Source: Deinococcus metalli (GTDB lineage: Bacteria; Deinococcota; Deinococci; Deinococcales; Deinococcaceae). Taken from it: a stretch of DNA of 64,000 nucleotides. Location of the stretch: positions 8,872 through 72,871 of the forward strand of contig NZ_JACHFK010000017.1 in assembly GCF_014201805.1 (NCBI RefSeq), written 5' to 3'. The stretch's first letter is position 1, and each line of letters starts with the position of its first letter. Positions 40,110 through 51,538 of this stretch are shown here, piece by piece. Under the pieces are notes generated by a model that was not told the DNA's origin, made no database searches, and saw only the letters and a list, made by a program, of their open reading frames with translations. Made by a program: the position numbers and the translations under genes.

Positions 40110-40763
40110 TCACAGCAGCGCCAGGACGTCCACATGGTTCTCCTCGCGGGCCAGATCGGCGGCCGAGCGGCCGTCGTCGGTCGTCGCGTCCGCCTGCGCG
40201 CCGCATGCCAGGAGGAAGGCCACCAGCGCGGCGTTGCCGTTCTGCGCCGCGCCCATCAGGGGCGTGAAGCCGTCCGCCTGCTCGGCATTCACGTCCGCGC
40301 CGGCCGCCACCAGCACGCGGGCCAGCGCCTCGTGGTTGCCGGCCACCGCCGAGTGCAGCGGCTGCACCTGCATGGGGTTGCGGCTGACCGCGTGCACGTC
40401 GGCGCCGGCCTCCAGCAGCACCTGTGCGGCCTCCGCGCGGCCGAAGAACGACGCCAGGCCCAGCGGCGTGAAGCCGTCGGGGCTCACCGCGTTCACCAGC
40501 GCCGGGTCCCCGGTGATCAGGGCGCGGACGCGCGCCGCGTCGCCCACGGCCGCCGCCTCGAACACGTCCAGCGGCGCACCGTGCTCGATCAGCACGCGGG
40601 CCATGTCGTGCCGGCCGTAGTACGTGGCGAACAGCACGGGCGACACGCCCATGGGGCTCACGGCCCGCAGCAGCGCCGGGTCGCCGTGCACGAGCGCCCG
40701 CACGTGCACGGCGTCGTTCGCCTGGATCGCCAGGAACAGGTCCCGTTCGGTCTCGGTGGTCAT
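40110..40763 (-). CDS. Ankyrin-repeat protein, 217 aa
   Basis: About six ankyrin units are visible, for example [28 protein letters not shown] and [28 protein letters not shown]. No signal peptide, so probably a cytosolic protein-binding scaffold. TACCAT lies 5 nt upstream of the ATG. Divergent from the glucosidase. Confidence 0.88.
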   Translation of the reverse strand: MTTETERDLFLAIQANDAVHVRALVHGDPALLRAVSPMGVSPVLFATYYGRHDMARVLIEHGAPLDVFEAAAVGDAARVRALITGDPALVNAVSPDGFTPLGLASFFGRAEAAQVLLEAGADVHAVSRNPMQVQPLHSAVAGNHEALARVLVAAGADVNAEQADGFTPLMGAAQNGNAALVAFLLACGAQADATTDDGRSAADLAREENHVDVLALL

Positions 40764-40842
40764 GCCGCATGGTACGGGTCAGACGGGCCGGCCCTGCCGG
40801 CAGTGGGGTCAGGTTAGGATCGCACTACGCACAGGAGGCCCT

Positions 40843-42546
40843 ATGACGTGGTGGCAACGCAGCGTGGTGTACCAGATCTACCCGCGCTCCTTTCTCGACT
40901 CGGACGGCGACGGCGTGGGCGACCTGCCGGGCATCACCTCGAAACTCGACTACCTGCACACGCTGGGCGTGGACGTGATCTGGCTGTGCCCGGTCTACCC
41001 GCACGGCGGCGTGGACGGCGGCTACGACATCACCGACTACCGCAACATCGCCCCCGAGTTCGGATCACTGCCCGACTGGAAGGACCTGCTGGCGGGACTG
41101 CACGCGCGCGGCATGAAACTGGTGATGGACCTGGTGGTCAACCACACCAGCGACCAGCACCCGTGGTTCCTGGAAGCCCGCAGGTCCACGGACAACCCCT
41201 ACCGCGACTACTACCTGTGGCGGCCGGGCGAAGGCGGCGGGCCGCCCAGCAACTGGGGCTCGCACTTCGGGGGCAGCGCGTGGCAGCTCGACCCCGCCAC
41301 GGACGAGTACTACCTGCACCTGTTCGCCACCGAGCAGCCGGACCTGAACTGGGAAAATCCCCGCGTGCGCCGTGAGGTCTACGACCTGATGACGTTCTGG
41401 CTGGACCTCGGCATCGACGGCTTCCGCATGGACACCATCAACATGCTGTCCAAGGTGCCGGGCTTTCCGGACACCGCGCCCGGAGCCGACTACGCGTATC
41501 CGCTGGCCGAGGAGCACTTCCTGAACGGTCCGGAACTCCTGACGTACCTGCGCGAGATGAGAGCGGAGGTGCTGTCGAAGTACGACGTGATGACGGTGGG
41601 GGAGACGCCCGGCGTGAGCCCCGACGCCGCGGCCGTGCTGACAGACCCGCAGACCGGGCCGCTGAACATGATCTTCCAGTTCGACCACATGGCCCTCGAC
41701 AAGGACCCGGCCAGCGCCCGCCCGCGCTGGACGACCGTGCCGTACAGCGTGCCGGAACTCAAGACGGTGCTGGGCCGCTGGCAGACCGAGTTGCATGGCC
41801 GCGGGTGGAACAGCCTGTACCTCAGCAACCACGACGTCCCCCGGCTGGTGTCCCGCTACGGCGACGACGGCGCGTCCCGTGTGCCCTCGGCCAAACTGCT
41901 CGCCACGCTGCTGTTCACGCTCCAGGGCACGCCCTACGTGTACCAGGGCGACGAACTCGGCATTCCCAACGCGAAGTTCACCAGTATCGACGACTACCGC
42001 GACGTCGATACCCTGAACCTCTACCGCGAGGACGTGATCGAGGGCGGCCGCGACCCGGCCGGCGTGCTGGAGATGATCCACAACAAGGGCCGCGACAACG
42101 CCCGCACGCCTATGCCGTGGACCGGTGGCGAGAACGCGGGCTTCACGACCGGCACGCCCTGGATCCCGCTGAACCCCACGTTCCGCGACATCAACGCCGA
42201 GACGGTCCTGGCCGACCCGGACTCGGTGTACTGGTACTACCGCGACCTGATCCGCCTGCGCCGCGAGCATCCCTCTATCGTCGAGGGCCGCTACGACGAC
42301 CTGCGCCCGGAGCATCCCACGCTGTACGCCTACTTGCGCACGCACGCGCAGGAGCAGTTGCTGGTGCTCCTGAACTTCGGGGGGCAGGCCCTCGACCTGG
42401 ACGGGGTGCTGGACATCCCGGCGAACGCGGCACTGCTGCTCGGCAACTACGCTGCGCCAGGCGAGGTGCCGGCGGGCGTTCTCCAGCCGTGGGAAGCTCG
42501 GGTGTACGTCACTCGCAGTGCCGAGGAGATGGGCGCGCTGGACTGA
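40843..42546 (+). CDS. GH13 alpha-glucosidase / oligo-1,6-glucosidase, 567 aa
   Basis: Hydrolyses alpha-glucosidic bonds of maltose or isomalto-oligosaccharides. Catalytic Asp197 (GFRMDTINML), Glu254 (MTVGETPG) and the Asp of YLSNHDVPR are present, as are VVNHTSDQHPWF and QGDELGI. The motif following the first Asp is that of the oligo-1,6-glucosidase/maltase subfamily rather than TreS. AGGAGG precedes ATG 40843; the upstream open frame is not needed. Confidence 0.92.
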   Translation: MTWWQRSVVYQIYPRSFLDSDGDGVGDLPGITSKLDYLHTLGVDVIWLCPVYPHGGVDGGYDITDYRNIAPEFGSLPDWKDLLAGLHARGMKLVMDLVVNHTSDQHPWFLEARRSTDNPYRDYYLWRPGEGGGPPSNWGSHFGGSAWQLDPATDEYYLHLFATEQPDLNWENPRVRREVYDLMTFWLDLGIDGFRMDTINMLSKVPGFPDTAPGADYAYPLAEEHFLNGPELLTYLREMRAEVLSKYDVMTVGETPGVSPDAAAVLTDPQTGPLNMIFQFDHMALDKDPASARPRWTTVPYSVPELKTVLGRWQTELHGRGWNSLYLSNHDVPRLVSRYGDDGASRVPSAKLLATLLFTLQGTPYVYQGDELGIPNAKFTSIDDYRDVDTLNLYREDVIEGGRDPAGVLEMIHNKGRDNARTPMPWTGGENAGFTTGTPWIPLNPTFRDINAETVLADPDSVYWYYRDLIRLRREHPSIVEGRYDDLRPEHPTLYAYLRTHAQEQLLVLLNFGGQALDLDGVLDIPANAALLLGNYAAPGEVPAGVLQPWEARVYVTRSAEEMGALD

Positions 42547-42835
42547 GGTTTGGCTGGGCTGGAAGGTGGGCGCCTGCGGCGGGCTTCCCCACCCCCCAGC
42601 CCCCATCCCCAGAGGGGACGGGGGAGCAGCGCTGCGCTCGGCATGTGGTCGCCATCTTGCTCGAGCTGGCCTCTGACGGAGTCTCGTTGGCGAGGGGCTG
42701 CGTTCTTGCCTCGTCCGTTGGCGCCGTCACCGCCCGCGCGCTGCGCGCACGATGGCTTTCGGTCAGGGGCAGGGTGGATGCTTCAGTTTTTCCGGGTGCC
42801 AGTCCATATCGGCGGTGGCCCTCAGCTCTCTGTGC
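42547..42835. other. Unexplained non-coding gap
   Basis: 289 bp between convergent genes. It contains poly-C blocks and CAGCGCTGCGCTCGG but no coding-like frame. It could be a degenerate or dispersed repeat; I cannot tell from one copy. Confidence 0.3.
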
Positions 42836-44008
<1,173 letters not shown>

Positions 44009-44014
44009 ACGCGG

Positions 44015-44020
44015 AGTGTA
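44015..44020 (-). promoter_or_regulatory. -10 box of thiolase (leaderless)
   Basis: Minus-strand TACACT, 6 nt upstream of the start codon; no good -35 box. Confidence 0.55.
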
Positions 44021-44077
44021 GCGGCGGGGCGTTACAGGAACCGAGACGGGGCGAACGCTCCGGCGCCGTCCGGCCGC

Positions 44078-44569
44078 TCAGTACAGGTTCCCGCCGCTCG
44101 CCGTCTTCGTCACGGTCTTCACAGACCCGAGCGCGTCGTAGGACTTCACGGTCAGGGTGTAGGTCCGGCCCAGCACCGGCGGGTTCCAGAAGGCTGGGGA
44201 GGTGTACTGCGCGAACCAGTCGCCTCCGTTCGTGCCGGCGGGATTCTTGTAGTACATGCAGTCGACGCCCGGGGCCGAGCACTCCGCCGCGCCCGTGCTG
44301 CCCACCAGGGTGCCGTTCACGTACACCTGAAGTCTGTTCACCGTCGACGTGCTGAACCTGGAGGACGTCGTGCCGAACACCACCCACCGGCCGCCCGGCA
44401 CCGGCGTGATGCCCTCGACCGTCAGGTTCGGGCTCAGGTTCAGCGTCGGGCTGGGGATGGTCTGTGGCTGGAGGTTGCCGGCAGCCGGGCCGGAGGTCTG
44501 GCCGCAGGCCGCGAGGCCCACGAACAGGGTGCAGAGGAGGAGGGAGGAGCCGGGCAGTCGCGTGGGCAT
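44078..44569 (-). CDS. Predicted lipoprotein, 163 aa
   Basis: Lipobox LAAC with Cys22 after a hydrophobic signal. The mature protein is beta-rich (Ser/Thr/Gly) with two further cysteines (AECSAPGVDC) likely in a disulfide. No family recognised. AGGAG precedes the ATG; the frame is open further upstream without a good start. Confidence 0.72.
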   Translation of the reverse strand: MPTRLPGSSLLLCTLFVGLAACGQTSGPAAGNLQPQTIPSPTLNLSPNLTVEGITPVPGGRWVVFGTTSSRFSTSTVNRLQVYVNGTLVGSTGAAECSAPGVDCMYYKNPAGTNGGDWFAQYTSPAFWNPPVLGRTYTLTVKSYDALGSVKTVTKTASGGNLY

Positions 44570-44661
44570 GGGTGCTCTCCTGGGACGCCATGAGTGGACG
44601 GCGCGTCTGTCGGTGCGGACGTGTCGTGGCTCGTCCCGTGATCCGGGGGTCGTCCCGGTCA

Positions 44662-44667
44662 TGTCAA
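44662..44667 (-). promoter_or_regulatory. Possible -35 box for lipoprotein gene
   Basis: A perfect minus-strand TTGACA lies upstream of the lipoprotein, but no good -10 hexamer is found at 16-18 nt (GGATCA at 17). Tentative. Confidence 0.3.
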
Positions 44668-44713
44668 CATCCGGGGCGTGAGCAGCCCATGACCACCGGT
44701 GTGTGCGCCGTGA

Positions 44714-46840
44714 TCAGTCGCCGGTGACGGCCACCAGTTCTGGCTCGGCCCGCGTCTCGGGGACGGTCAGGCCCAGCATGGCGTACACGCTGGCGCTCCA
44801 CCCGGCGTCGTCGAGTACGGCGTGGTGGTGCGCCCACTGCCAGCGGCGGTACGCGTCGGCGGCGCGCCGCATGTGCAGGTCGTCGGTGGTGGCGTCCGCC
44901 AGGGGGTTGGGCGGCGGGGTCTGGAGGTGATAGCGCGTCAGGGCGCCCTCGAGCTCCGCGAGGGTCTTCGGGCCCAGCGCGAACGCCACGCGGCCGTCCG
45001 AAAGCCAGCGGCGCAGGTCGTCCTCGTCCGGCAGGGCGTACAGGATCAGTTCGCCGCCGGGGTGCGGGTCGCCGGGCAGCACCAGAACCACGCCGGGCAC
45101 GTTGTCGCGCAGGTATGCGGCGACGCCGCCTGTGGCGTGCGCGCGGGCGCCAGCGCGCAGGTGCCGCATGGCGTCTCTGGGGTTCAGGCGGGGCAGCGGC
45201 GGTACGGGGGCGGGCGCGTCCAGCGTGATGGAACCGGGGGGACGCAGCGCCTGGGCGTGCAGTTCCAGCCGCGTCTGTCCGCGCCACTCGGAGGTCACGA
45301 GGTGGGTGGCGAGGTCGCGCTCGCCGGGGGTCGCGGCGCGCTCGCCGTACTTCAGGCCGCGCAGCGGGCCGACCTTGAACTGCAGTGTGTCGCCGCGCTT
45401 GCCAACCAGCCGCGGCTCGCTGAGCTGGTCGCGCACGTGCCACAGCGGCAGCGCATGGCCCTCGCCAAAGGGCTCGAAGGCGGCGGTCTCGGTCACGAGG
45501 TCCAGTGTGGCGCCCATGACCGGCAGCGCGGCGTCCAGGCGCACGCGCGGCGCGGGCGTAGGGAACTGCCGGGCGTACGCGTGGATGCGGTCGCGGAAGG
45601 CGCTCACGTTCGCGTCGTCGATGGCGAAGCCCGCCGCGCCGTGGTGCCCGCCGAAGCGGCGCAGCAGATCCTGGCTGAACTCCAAGCCGCCGTGCGCGCT
45701 GATGCCCGGCGTGCTGCGCACGCTGCCCTTGCCCTGCGCGATGATGAATACCGGCTTGTGGTACGTCTCGAGCAGCTTGCTCGCCACGATGCCCATCACG
45801 CCCGCGTGCCAGTCCGGATGCGTGACCACCAGGGCGGGTTCGCCCGGATCGGCGATCTGGAGCGCCTGCGTGAACATGTCGTCCTGGAGTTTGCGGCGCT
45901 CCTGGTTGCGGATCTCCAGGTACTGCGCGAGCCGCCCGGCCTCGTGCGCGCTGGACGTGGTGAGCAGCGTCAGGGCGATGTCCGCCTCGCCCAGGCGCCC
46001 CGCGGCGTTGATGCGCGGCGCGAGGATGAACGCCACGTCGCGCGCGCTGGGCCTCGACACGCGGCCGTTGCCCATCAGGGCCTGCAGGCCCGGCAGCTCC
46101 GTGTCGACCAGGGCGTCCAGGCCGGCGCGCACCAGGGCGCGGTTCTCACCGATCAGCGGCGCGACGTCCGCGACGGTGCCCAGGGTCGCCAGCGCGGTCA
46201 GCGCGCGCGGTTCGGGCAGGCCGAGTTCCTCGTGCACCGCCCACAGCAGGTGGTACGCCACGCCCGCGCCGGTCAGGTTGTGCAGGTCCGGGTCGTAGGC
46301 GTCGGTGAGGTGGGGGTGCACGACCAGCGCGGCCGGGAAGTCGTGGCCGGGCCGGTGGTGGTCCGTGACGATCACCTCCACGCCGCGCGCGACCAGGGCG
46401 GCGACCTCGTCCACGTTCGTCACGCCGCAGTCCACCGTCACGAACACGTCGCTCGCGGCGGCGTGCTCGTCGACCTTGTCGGGGTGAACGCCGTAGCCCT
46501 CGTGCAGGCGGTTGGGAATGAAGCCGTGCACGTCTGCGTCCAGCGCCCGCAGCCCCAGCACCAGCACGGCGGTGGCCGACACACCGTCTGCGTCGTAGTC
46601 CCCGTGGATGCGGATGCGTTTGCCGGCCCGGATGGCCGTCACGAGTTGCCGGGCCGCCTCGCGCAGCGCCGGGTTCGGTGTGAGCGCCCGCGGCGGGTCG
46701 AGCAGCGCCGGGGTCAGGTGCCGGCCCGACAGCACCTGCGCCACCGGCGGCGACACGCGCCACACGCGCATGGTGCGCAGCAGCTCCTCGCGCGTGGCGG
46801 GCGGCGCGAGCTGCCACACGGGTTCCGGCTGGGCGCTCAC
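44714..46840 (-). CDS. recJ: Single-strand 5'-exonuclease RecJ, 708 aa
   Basis: RecJ degrades 5' ends of single strands in recombination and mismatch repair; in Deinococcus it is central to RecFOR repair. DHH motifs are IHGDYDADGVSA, VTVDCGVTN and VTDHHRP; the DHHA1 motif is GGHHGAAGF. A C-terminal region of about 200 residues extends beyond the E. coli length, as in Deinococcus RecJ. The GTG start overlaps the upstream gene by GTGA. Confidence 0.95.
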   Translation of the reverse strand: MSAQPEPVWQLAPPATREELLRTMRVWRVSPPVAQVLSGRHLTPALLDPPRALTPNPALREAARQLVTAIRAGKRIRIHGDYDADGVSATAVLVLGLRALDADVHGFIPNRLHEGYGVHPDKVDEHAAASDVFVTVDCGVTNVDEVAALVARGVEVIVTDHHRPGHDFPAALVVHPHLTDAYDPDLHNLTGAGVAYHLLWAVHEELGLPEPRALTALATLGTVADVAPLIGENRALVRAGLDALVDTELPGLQALMGNGRVSRPSARDVAFILAPRINAAGRLGEADIALTLLTTSSAHEAGRLAQYLEIRNQERRKLQDDMFTQALQIADPGEPALVVTHPDWHAGVMGIVASKLLETYHKPVFIIAQGKGSVRSTPGISAHGGLEFSQDLLRRFGGHHGAAGFAIDDANVSAFRDRIHAYARQFPTPAPRVRLDAALPVMGATLDLVTETAAFEPFGEGHALPLWHVRDQLSEPRLVGKRGDTLQFKVGPLRGLKYGERAATPGERDLATHLVTSEWRGQTRLELHAQALRPPGSITLDAPAPVPPLPRLNPRDAMRHLRAGARAHATGGVAAYLRDNVPGVVLVLPGDPHPGGELILYALPDEDDLRRWLSDGRVAFALGPKTLAELEGALTRYHLQTPPPNPLADATTDDLHMRRAADAYRRWQWAHHHAVLDDAGWSASVYAMLGLTVPETRAEPELVAVTGD

Positions 46841-47223
46841 GGCGCTCCCGGCAGCGAACGCGGCATCTCGGGTTCGGGGAGCGCTGCCGGGGCGGGTGGC
46901 GGGGCAGCCGGTGCCGGGGCGGGCAGTGCGCCCAGCCGGGCCTGCAGCGTGGCGGTCAGCCGCTCCTCGACGCGCTGGCGTTCGCGGCCCTCGCGGCGGC
47001 GGCGCAGGCGTTCGCGCACCACCGGCGGCAGCAGCAGCAGCGCGGCGTACGCGGCGCCCAGCAGCAGGAACACCGTGACGGCCATGCCGACCGACAGGAT
47101 CAGCTCACCGCCGCCCAGCGGCAGCGGCAGCCGCACGGTCGCCGGATTCTCCAGCGTGACCAGCAGCAGGTACGCCGCGATGCCCAGCAGCAGCAGCACC
47201 TGCACGAACGAAACGAGCCGCAT
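46837..47223 (-). CDS. LapA-like small membrane protein, 128 aa
   Basis: Two hydrophobic segments (about 5-25 and 40-65) around PATVRLPLP, then a coiled-coil-prone basic stretch and an Ala/Pro-rich tail: the layout of LapA/YciS (DUF1049) proteins. It is coupled to recJ by a 4-nt overlap. TAGACT ends 6 nt before the ATG (leaderless). Confidence 0.75.
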   Translation of the reverse strand: MRLVSFVQVLLLLGIAAYLLLVTLENPATVRLPLPLGGGELILSVGMAVTVFLLLGAAYAALLLLPPVVRERLRRRREGRERQRVEERLTATLQARLGALPAPAPAAPPPAPAALPEPEMPRSLPGAP

Positions 47224-47229
47224 GACGGC

Positions 47230-47235
47230 AGTCTA
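47230..47235 (-). promoter_or_regulatory. -10 box of LapA-like/recJ operon
   Basis: Minus-strand TAGACT, 6 nt upstream of the ATG; -35 weak. Confidence 0.5.
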
Positions 47236-47262
47236 GCGCCGCCCGCGCGCCGTGGCGGCATG

Positions 47263-47291
47263 AAAACAGGGCCCCCACGCGGAGGGCCCTG
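47263..47291 (-). terminator. Terminator of SLH protein gene
   Basis: Minus-strand CAGGGCCC/GGGCCCTG (47284-47291 and 47267-47274) followed by TTTTC. Confidence 0.75.
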
Positions 47292-47321
47292 ATGTCCGGA
47301 CAGGCCGGAGGGGTAATCAGC

Positions 47322-48506
47322 TCAGAAGTAGAACTTCAGGCCGGCCTTGACAGCCACGCCGAAGCCCTTGGCGGCGGTGTCCGTGCCGCCCAGGCCCGAG
47401 CCCACGCCCTTGTTGCTGAGGTAGTACCGGCCGTCGCCCTCGATGTACGCGGCGATCGAGGAGGTGATGCGGTAGTCCGCGCCCACCAGGACGTTCGCGT
47501 ACAGGTCCGTCTGGTTGCCGGTCCCGGCAGGGTCGCGCGACACGCTGCTGGTCAGGCCCAGACCGGCGCCCACGTAGGGGCTGAGGGTCCCGCCGGCGTT
47601 CAGGTGGTACGTGGCGTTCACGTCGGCGCTCACGGCGTTGCCACCGGGCTGGTACTCGGCCGCGACGCGCGCGCCGACCGGGCCGATCACGCGGGTGCTG
47701 CCGATCATGCCGCCGGCGGTCACGCAGTAGTTGGCCGCGGTGCCGCGCACCAGGCAGGTGTCCTGGCTGCCGCGCGCGCCGACGCTCACGCCGGCGTACA
47801 GGCTGCTGGCGTTCATGGCCGGCTCGGCCGGGGTGGTGTCACCGATCACGACCGTGGTGCTGGGCGTGGTGGCGGTGGTGTCGGGCGTGGTCGTGACGGT
47901 CGCGCTGGTGCCCGCGGCGCCGGCAGGACCCTGGGGTCCGGCGGGGCCCTGCGGACCGGCCGGACCCTGCGGGCCGGCGGGACCGGCCGGGATGTTCTTC
48001 ACGGCCGCTTCCAGCGCGTCCACGCGGGCCTGCAGCGCGGTCACGTCGGCATTGGCGCTCATATCGCCCATGCTGTTGATCTTGTCTTCCAGCGCCGTGA
48101 TACGCGCCTGCTGATCGGCGGTCAGCTTCTCGAGGTCCGTCACGCGGTTGGCGATGGCGGCCAGCTCGGTGCTGACTTCCTGCATCCCGTTGGTGATGGT
48201 CGTCATGTCGCTGGCGCTGAAGCCGCAGTTGGCCATCTGGCCCGACTGCAGCAGACGGTAGAAGATCAGCGCGGCCTGGTAGCGGGTGAGGTTCTCGTTG
48301 CCGCGGAAGGTGCCGTCCGGGAAGCCCTGGATCAGGCCGCAGGAGACGATCTTGTCGACCGCGTCCTTGGCCCAGTGGCCGGCCGGGACGTCACTCAGGG
48401 TCACCGGGGCGGGAGCCGCCGTGGTGGTGGCCGGAGCGGTGTCCTGGGCGCCGGCGACGCCGAGGCTGAGGGCCAGGGTGGACATGAGGATCAGTGATTT
48501 GCGCAT
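47322..48506 (-). CDS. SLH / coiled-coil / collagen-like / beta-barrel outer-membrane protein, 394 aa
   Basis: Signal peptide (1-20); SLH domain at about 38-85 (HWAKDAVDKIVSCGLIQGFP, RYQAALIFYRLL); coiled coil about 105-170; collagen-like Gly-Pro-X repeats at 175-199 (GPAGPQ units, about eight triplets); a Thr/Pro linker; and a C-terminal barrel of about 160 residues ending in Phe, the outer-membrane signature. SLH domains tie Deinococcus/Thermus outer membranes to the cell wall, so the protein should span from wall to membrane like a small SlpA. AAGGAGA precedes the ATG. Confidence 0.88.
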   Translation of the reverse strand: MRKSLILMSTLALSLGVAGAQDTAPATTTAAPAPVTLSDVPAGHWAKDAVDKIVSCGLIQGFPDGTFRGNENLTRYQAALIFYRLLQSGQMANCGFSASDMTTITNGMQEVSTELAAIANRVTDLEKLTADQQARITALEDKINSMGDMSANADVTALQARVDALEAAVKNIPAGPAGPQGPAGPQGPAGPQGPAGAAGTSATVTTTPDTTATTPSTTVVIGDTTPAEPAMNASSLYAGVSVGARGSQDTCLVRGTAANYCVTAGGMIGSTRVIGPVGARVAAEYQPGGNAVSADVNATYHLNAGGTLSPYVGAGLGLTSSVSRDPAGTGNQTDLYANVLVGADYRITSSIAAYIEGDGRYYLSNKGVGSGLGGTDTAAKGFGVAVKAGLKFYF

Positions 48507-48888
48507 GGAGTCTCCTTGGGTGGCAGACGGCACGGCGCCGGGCGCGGCCGTCGTCCTGCGCTTACCGTAGGCAGGCGCAGTGAGGCGCGTGTGAACCGCT
48601 CCGGGCAGAACTTCACGTTCATTTCCGCGTGAACGTTTTCAAGGTCACAATGAGCTTTGCGTGATAATCGGTGGCCGGCCGATGAGAACAGCATCCACCT
48701 CCTGGACGGCCTGCCGTGCTTCAACATGAGAAAACTGATGATCTACACCGGACTTTCTTCTCATGAGAGGTTGGGGCTCTCATGTCGCCCCTCCGGCCGA
48801 GCCTGCCGTCTGGAACGGCCCGAAGGGCGCGGCTGTCCCCGCCATCCGCCGGCGTCGTGTGAGGGGCCGCGCTGCCTATACTCCCGGC
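48507..48888. other. Regulatory gap between SLH protein and deoD
   Basis: 382 bp. Apart from the deoD -10 box, the region near 48615-48642 holds ACGTTCA and TGAACGT as an inverted repeat with a 7-9 nt spacer. No gene seen. Confidence 0.4.
48877..48882 (+). promoter_or_regulatory. -10 box of deoD (leaderless)
   Basis: TATACT, 6 nt upstream of ATG 48889; -35 weak. Confidence 0.6.
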
Positions 48889-49644
48889 ATGACCCAGATC
48901 CACGTCCACGCGCAGCCCGGCGACGTCGCCCCGGCCGTCCTGCTGCCCGGCGATCCCAACCGCGCCCGGCATATCGCCCAGACGTACCTGGACGGCGCGC
49001 GCGAGTACACCAGCCACCGGCAGCTGCTGGGCTTCACCGGCACGTATCGCGGCGTGCCGGTGTCGGTGCAGACCACCGGCATGGGTTGCCCCAGCGCCGC
49101 CATCGTCGCGGAGGAACTCGCCCGGCTGGGGGCGCGCACCCTGATCCGCGTGGGCACACTGGGCGGCGCCACCCCCCGCGTCGCGCCCGCGGACCTCGTG
49201 ATCGCCACCGCCGCCGTGCCGAACGACGGCACCACCCGGCAACTGCTGGGCGGCGCGCCCTACGCCCCGGCGGCGGACTTCGACGTGGTGCACGCGGCCG
49301 TGGCCGCCGCGCGGACGCTGGAGGTGCCGCACCACGTCGGCCTGGTCATGACCGAGGACGCCTTCTATGCCAGCACCCCCGAGCACGCGCGCACGTGGGC
49401 GTCGCGCGGCGTGCTGGGCTTCGAGATGGAGGCCAGCGCGATCTTCCTGGTGGCCGCCATGCACGGCATCCGGGCCGGGTGCCTGACCGCGTGCAGCAAC
49501 GACATCGGTGATCCGCAGCTGGTGGCGCCGGACGTGCTGGCGGGCGGCGTGGACCGCATGGTGCGCGTGGCGCTGGAGGCGGTGGTCACGCTGCACGGCG
49601 CGGACAGCGTCACGGACAGGGCGGCCGGGCCCATGTCAGGATGA
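48889..49644 (+). CDS. deoD: Purine-nucleoside phosphorylase, DeoD type, 251 aa
   Basis: Phosphorolysis of purine nucleosides to base and ribose-1-phosphate. Matches DeoD along its length: VLLPGDPNRARHIAQTYL, GFTGTYRGVPVSVQTTGMGCPS, FDVVHAAVAAARTL and GFEMEASAIFLVA (ribose-binding Glu-Met-Glu). Uridine phosphorylase is the alternative. The next gene starts 4 nt after the stop. Confidence 0.88.
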   Translation: MTQIHVHAQPGDVAPAVLLPGDPNRARHIAQTYLDGAREYTSHRQLLGFTGTYRGVPVSVQTTGMGCPSAAIVAEELARLGARTLIRVGTLGGATPRVAPADLVIATAAVPNDGTTRQLLGGAPYAPAADFDVVHAAVAAARTLEVPHHVGLVMTEDAFYASTPEHARTWASRGVLGFEMEASAIFLVAAMHGIRAGCLTACSNDIGDPQLVAPDVLAGGVDRMVRVALEAVVTLHGADSVTDRAAGPMSG

Positions 49645-49648
49645 AGGC

Positions 49649-50446
49649 ATGACGCACCTCGACGAGCTCGACTTCAGCACCGTGCAGATCGACCAGCACG
49701 GCCCCATCGCCGTGCTGACGGTCAACCGCCCGCAGGCCCTGAACGCCCTGAACGCCGAGACGCTGAGTGAGATCGCGCAGGCCGTCGACATGATCGTCGA
49801 GGACGCCGAGGTCGGCGTGCTGATCATCACCGGCGCGGGCGACCGGGCCTTCGTGGCCGGCGCGGACATCCGCGAATTCAAGCAGGTGCAGAGCGTGTAT
49901 GACGGGCGCGAACTCGCGCTGTCGGGCCAGGACGTGATGTCGCGCATCGCCACGCTGCCGATCCCAGTGATCGCGGCGATCAACGGCTACGCGCTGGGCG
50001 GCGGCCTGGAACTCGCGCTGGCATGCGACCTGCGCGTGGCGGCCACGGGCGCGCGGCTGGGCCTGCCGGAGGTCACGCTGGGCGTGCTGCCCGGCTTCGG
50101 CGGCACGCAGCGCCTCTCGCGGCTGATCGGCGCGGGCCGGGCGCTCGACCTGATGCTCACCGCGCGGCAGGTCAGGGCCGACGAGGCGCTCGGCATGGGT
50201 CTGGTGAACTACGTGGCCGACGACGCCCTTCAGAAGGCCCGCGAGGTCGCGGAGGTCATCCTGAAGAACGCGCCGATTGCCCTGTCGCTGGTCAAGGAGG
50301 CCGTGCGGCGTGGCCTGGACACCGGCCTGGACGCCGGCCTGGAGATCGAGGCGGACATGTTCGGCCTCGCCACCGCCACCAAGGATTTCCAGGAAGGCGT
50401 GGACGCGTTCCTGAACAAGCGTCCCCCGGCGTTCCAGGGCGAGTAG
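49649..50446 (+). CDS. Enoyl-CoA hydratase, 265 aa
   Basis: Crotonase fold: hydrates trans-2-enoyl-CoA in beta-oxidation. The catalytic pair Glu121 (GGGLELALACD) and Glu141 (LGLPEVTLGVLPGFGGTQ) are 20 residues apart as in the mitochondrial enzyme. CAGGAT ends 6 nt before the ATG. It sits between deoD and an HD protein in a compact unit. Confidence 0.93.
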   Translation: MTHLDELDFSTVQIDQHGPIAVLTVNRPQALNALNAETLSEIAQAVDMIVEDAEVGVLIITGAGDRAFVAGADIREFKQVQSVYDGRELALSGQDVMSRIATLPIPVIAAINGYALGGGLELALACDLRVAATGARLGLPEVTLGVLPGFGGTQRLSRLIGAGRALDLMLTARQVRADEALGMGLVNYVADDALQKAREVAEVILKNAPIALSLVKEAVRRGLDTGLDAGLEIEADMFGLATATKDFQEGVDAFLNKRPPAFQGE

Positions 50447-50454
50447 GCGCGGCC

Positions 50455-51531
<1,077 letters not shown>

Positions 51532-51538
51532 GGCCGGG

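Noticed and set aside
47925..48000. Tandem DNA repeat within the SLH gene
   Set aside because: The repeat encodes collagen-like Gly-Pro-X units and is protein-level structure, not a mobile or CRISPR repeat.
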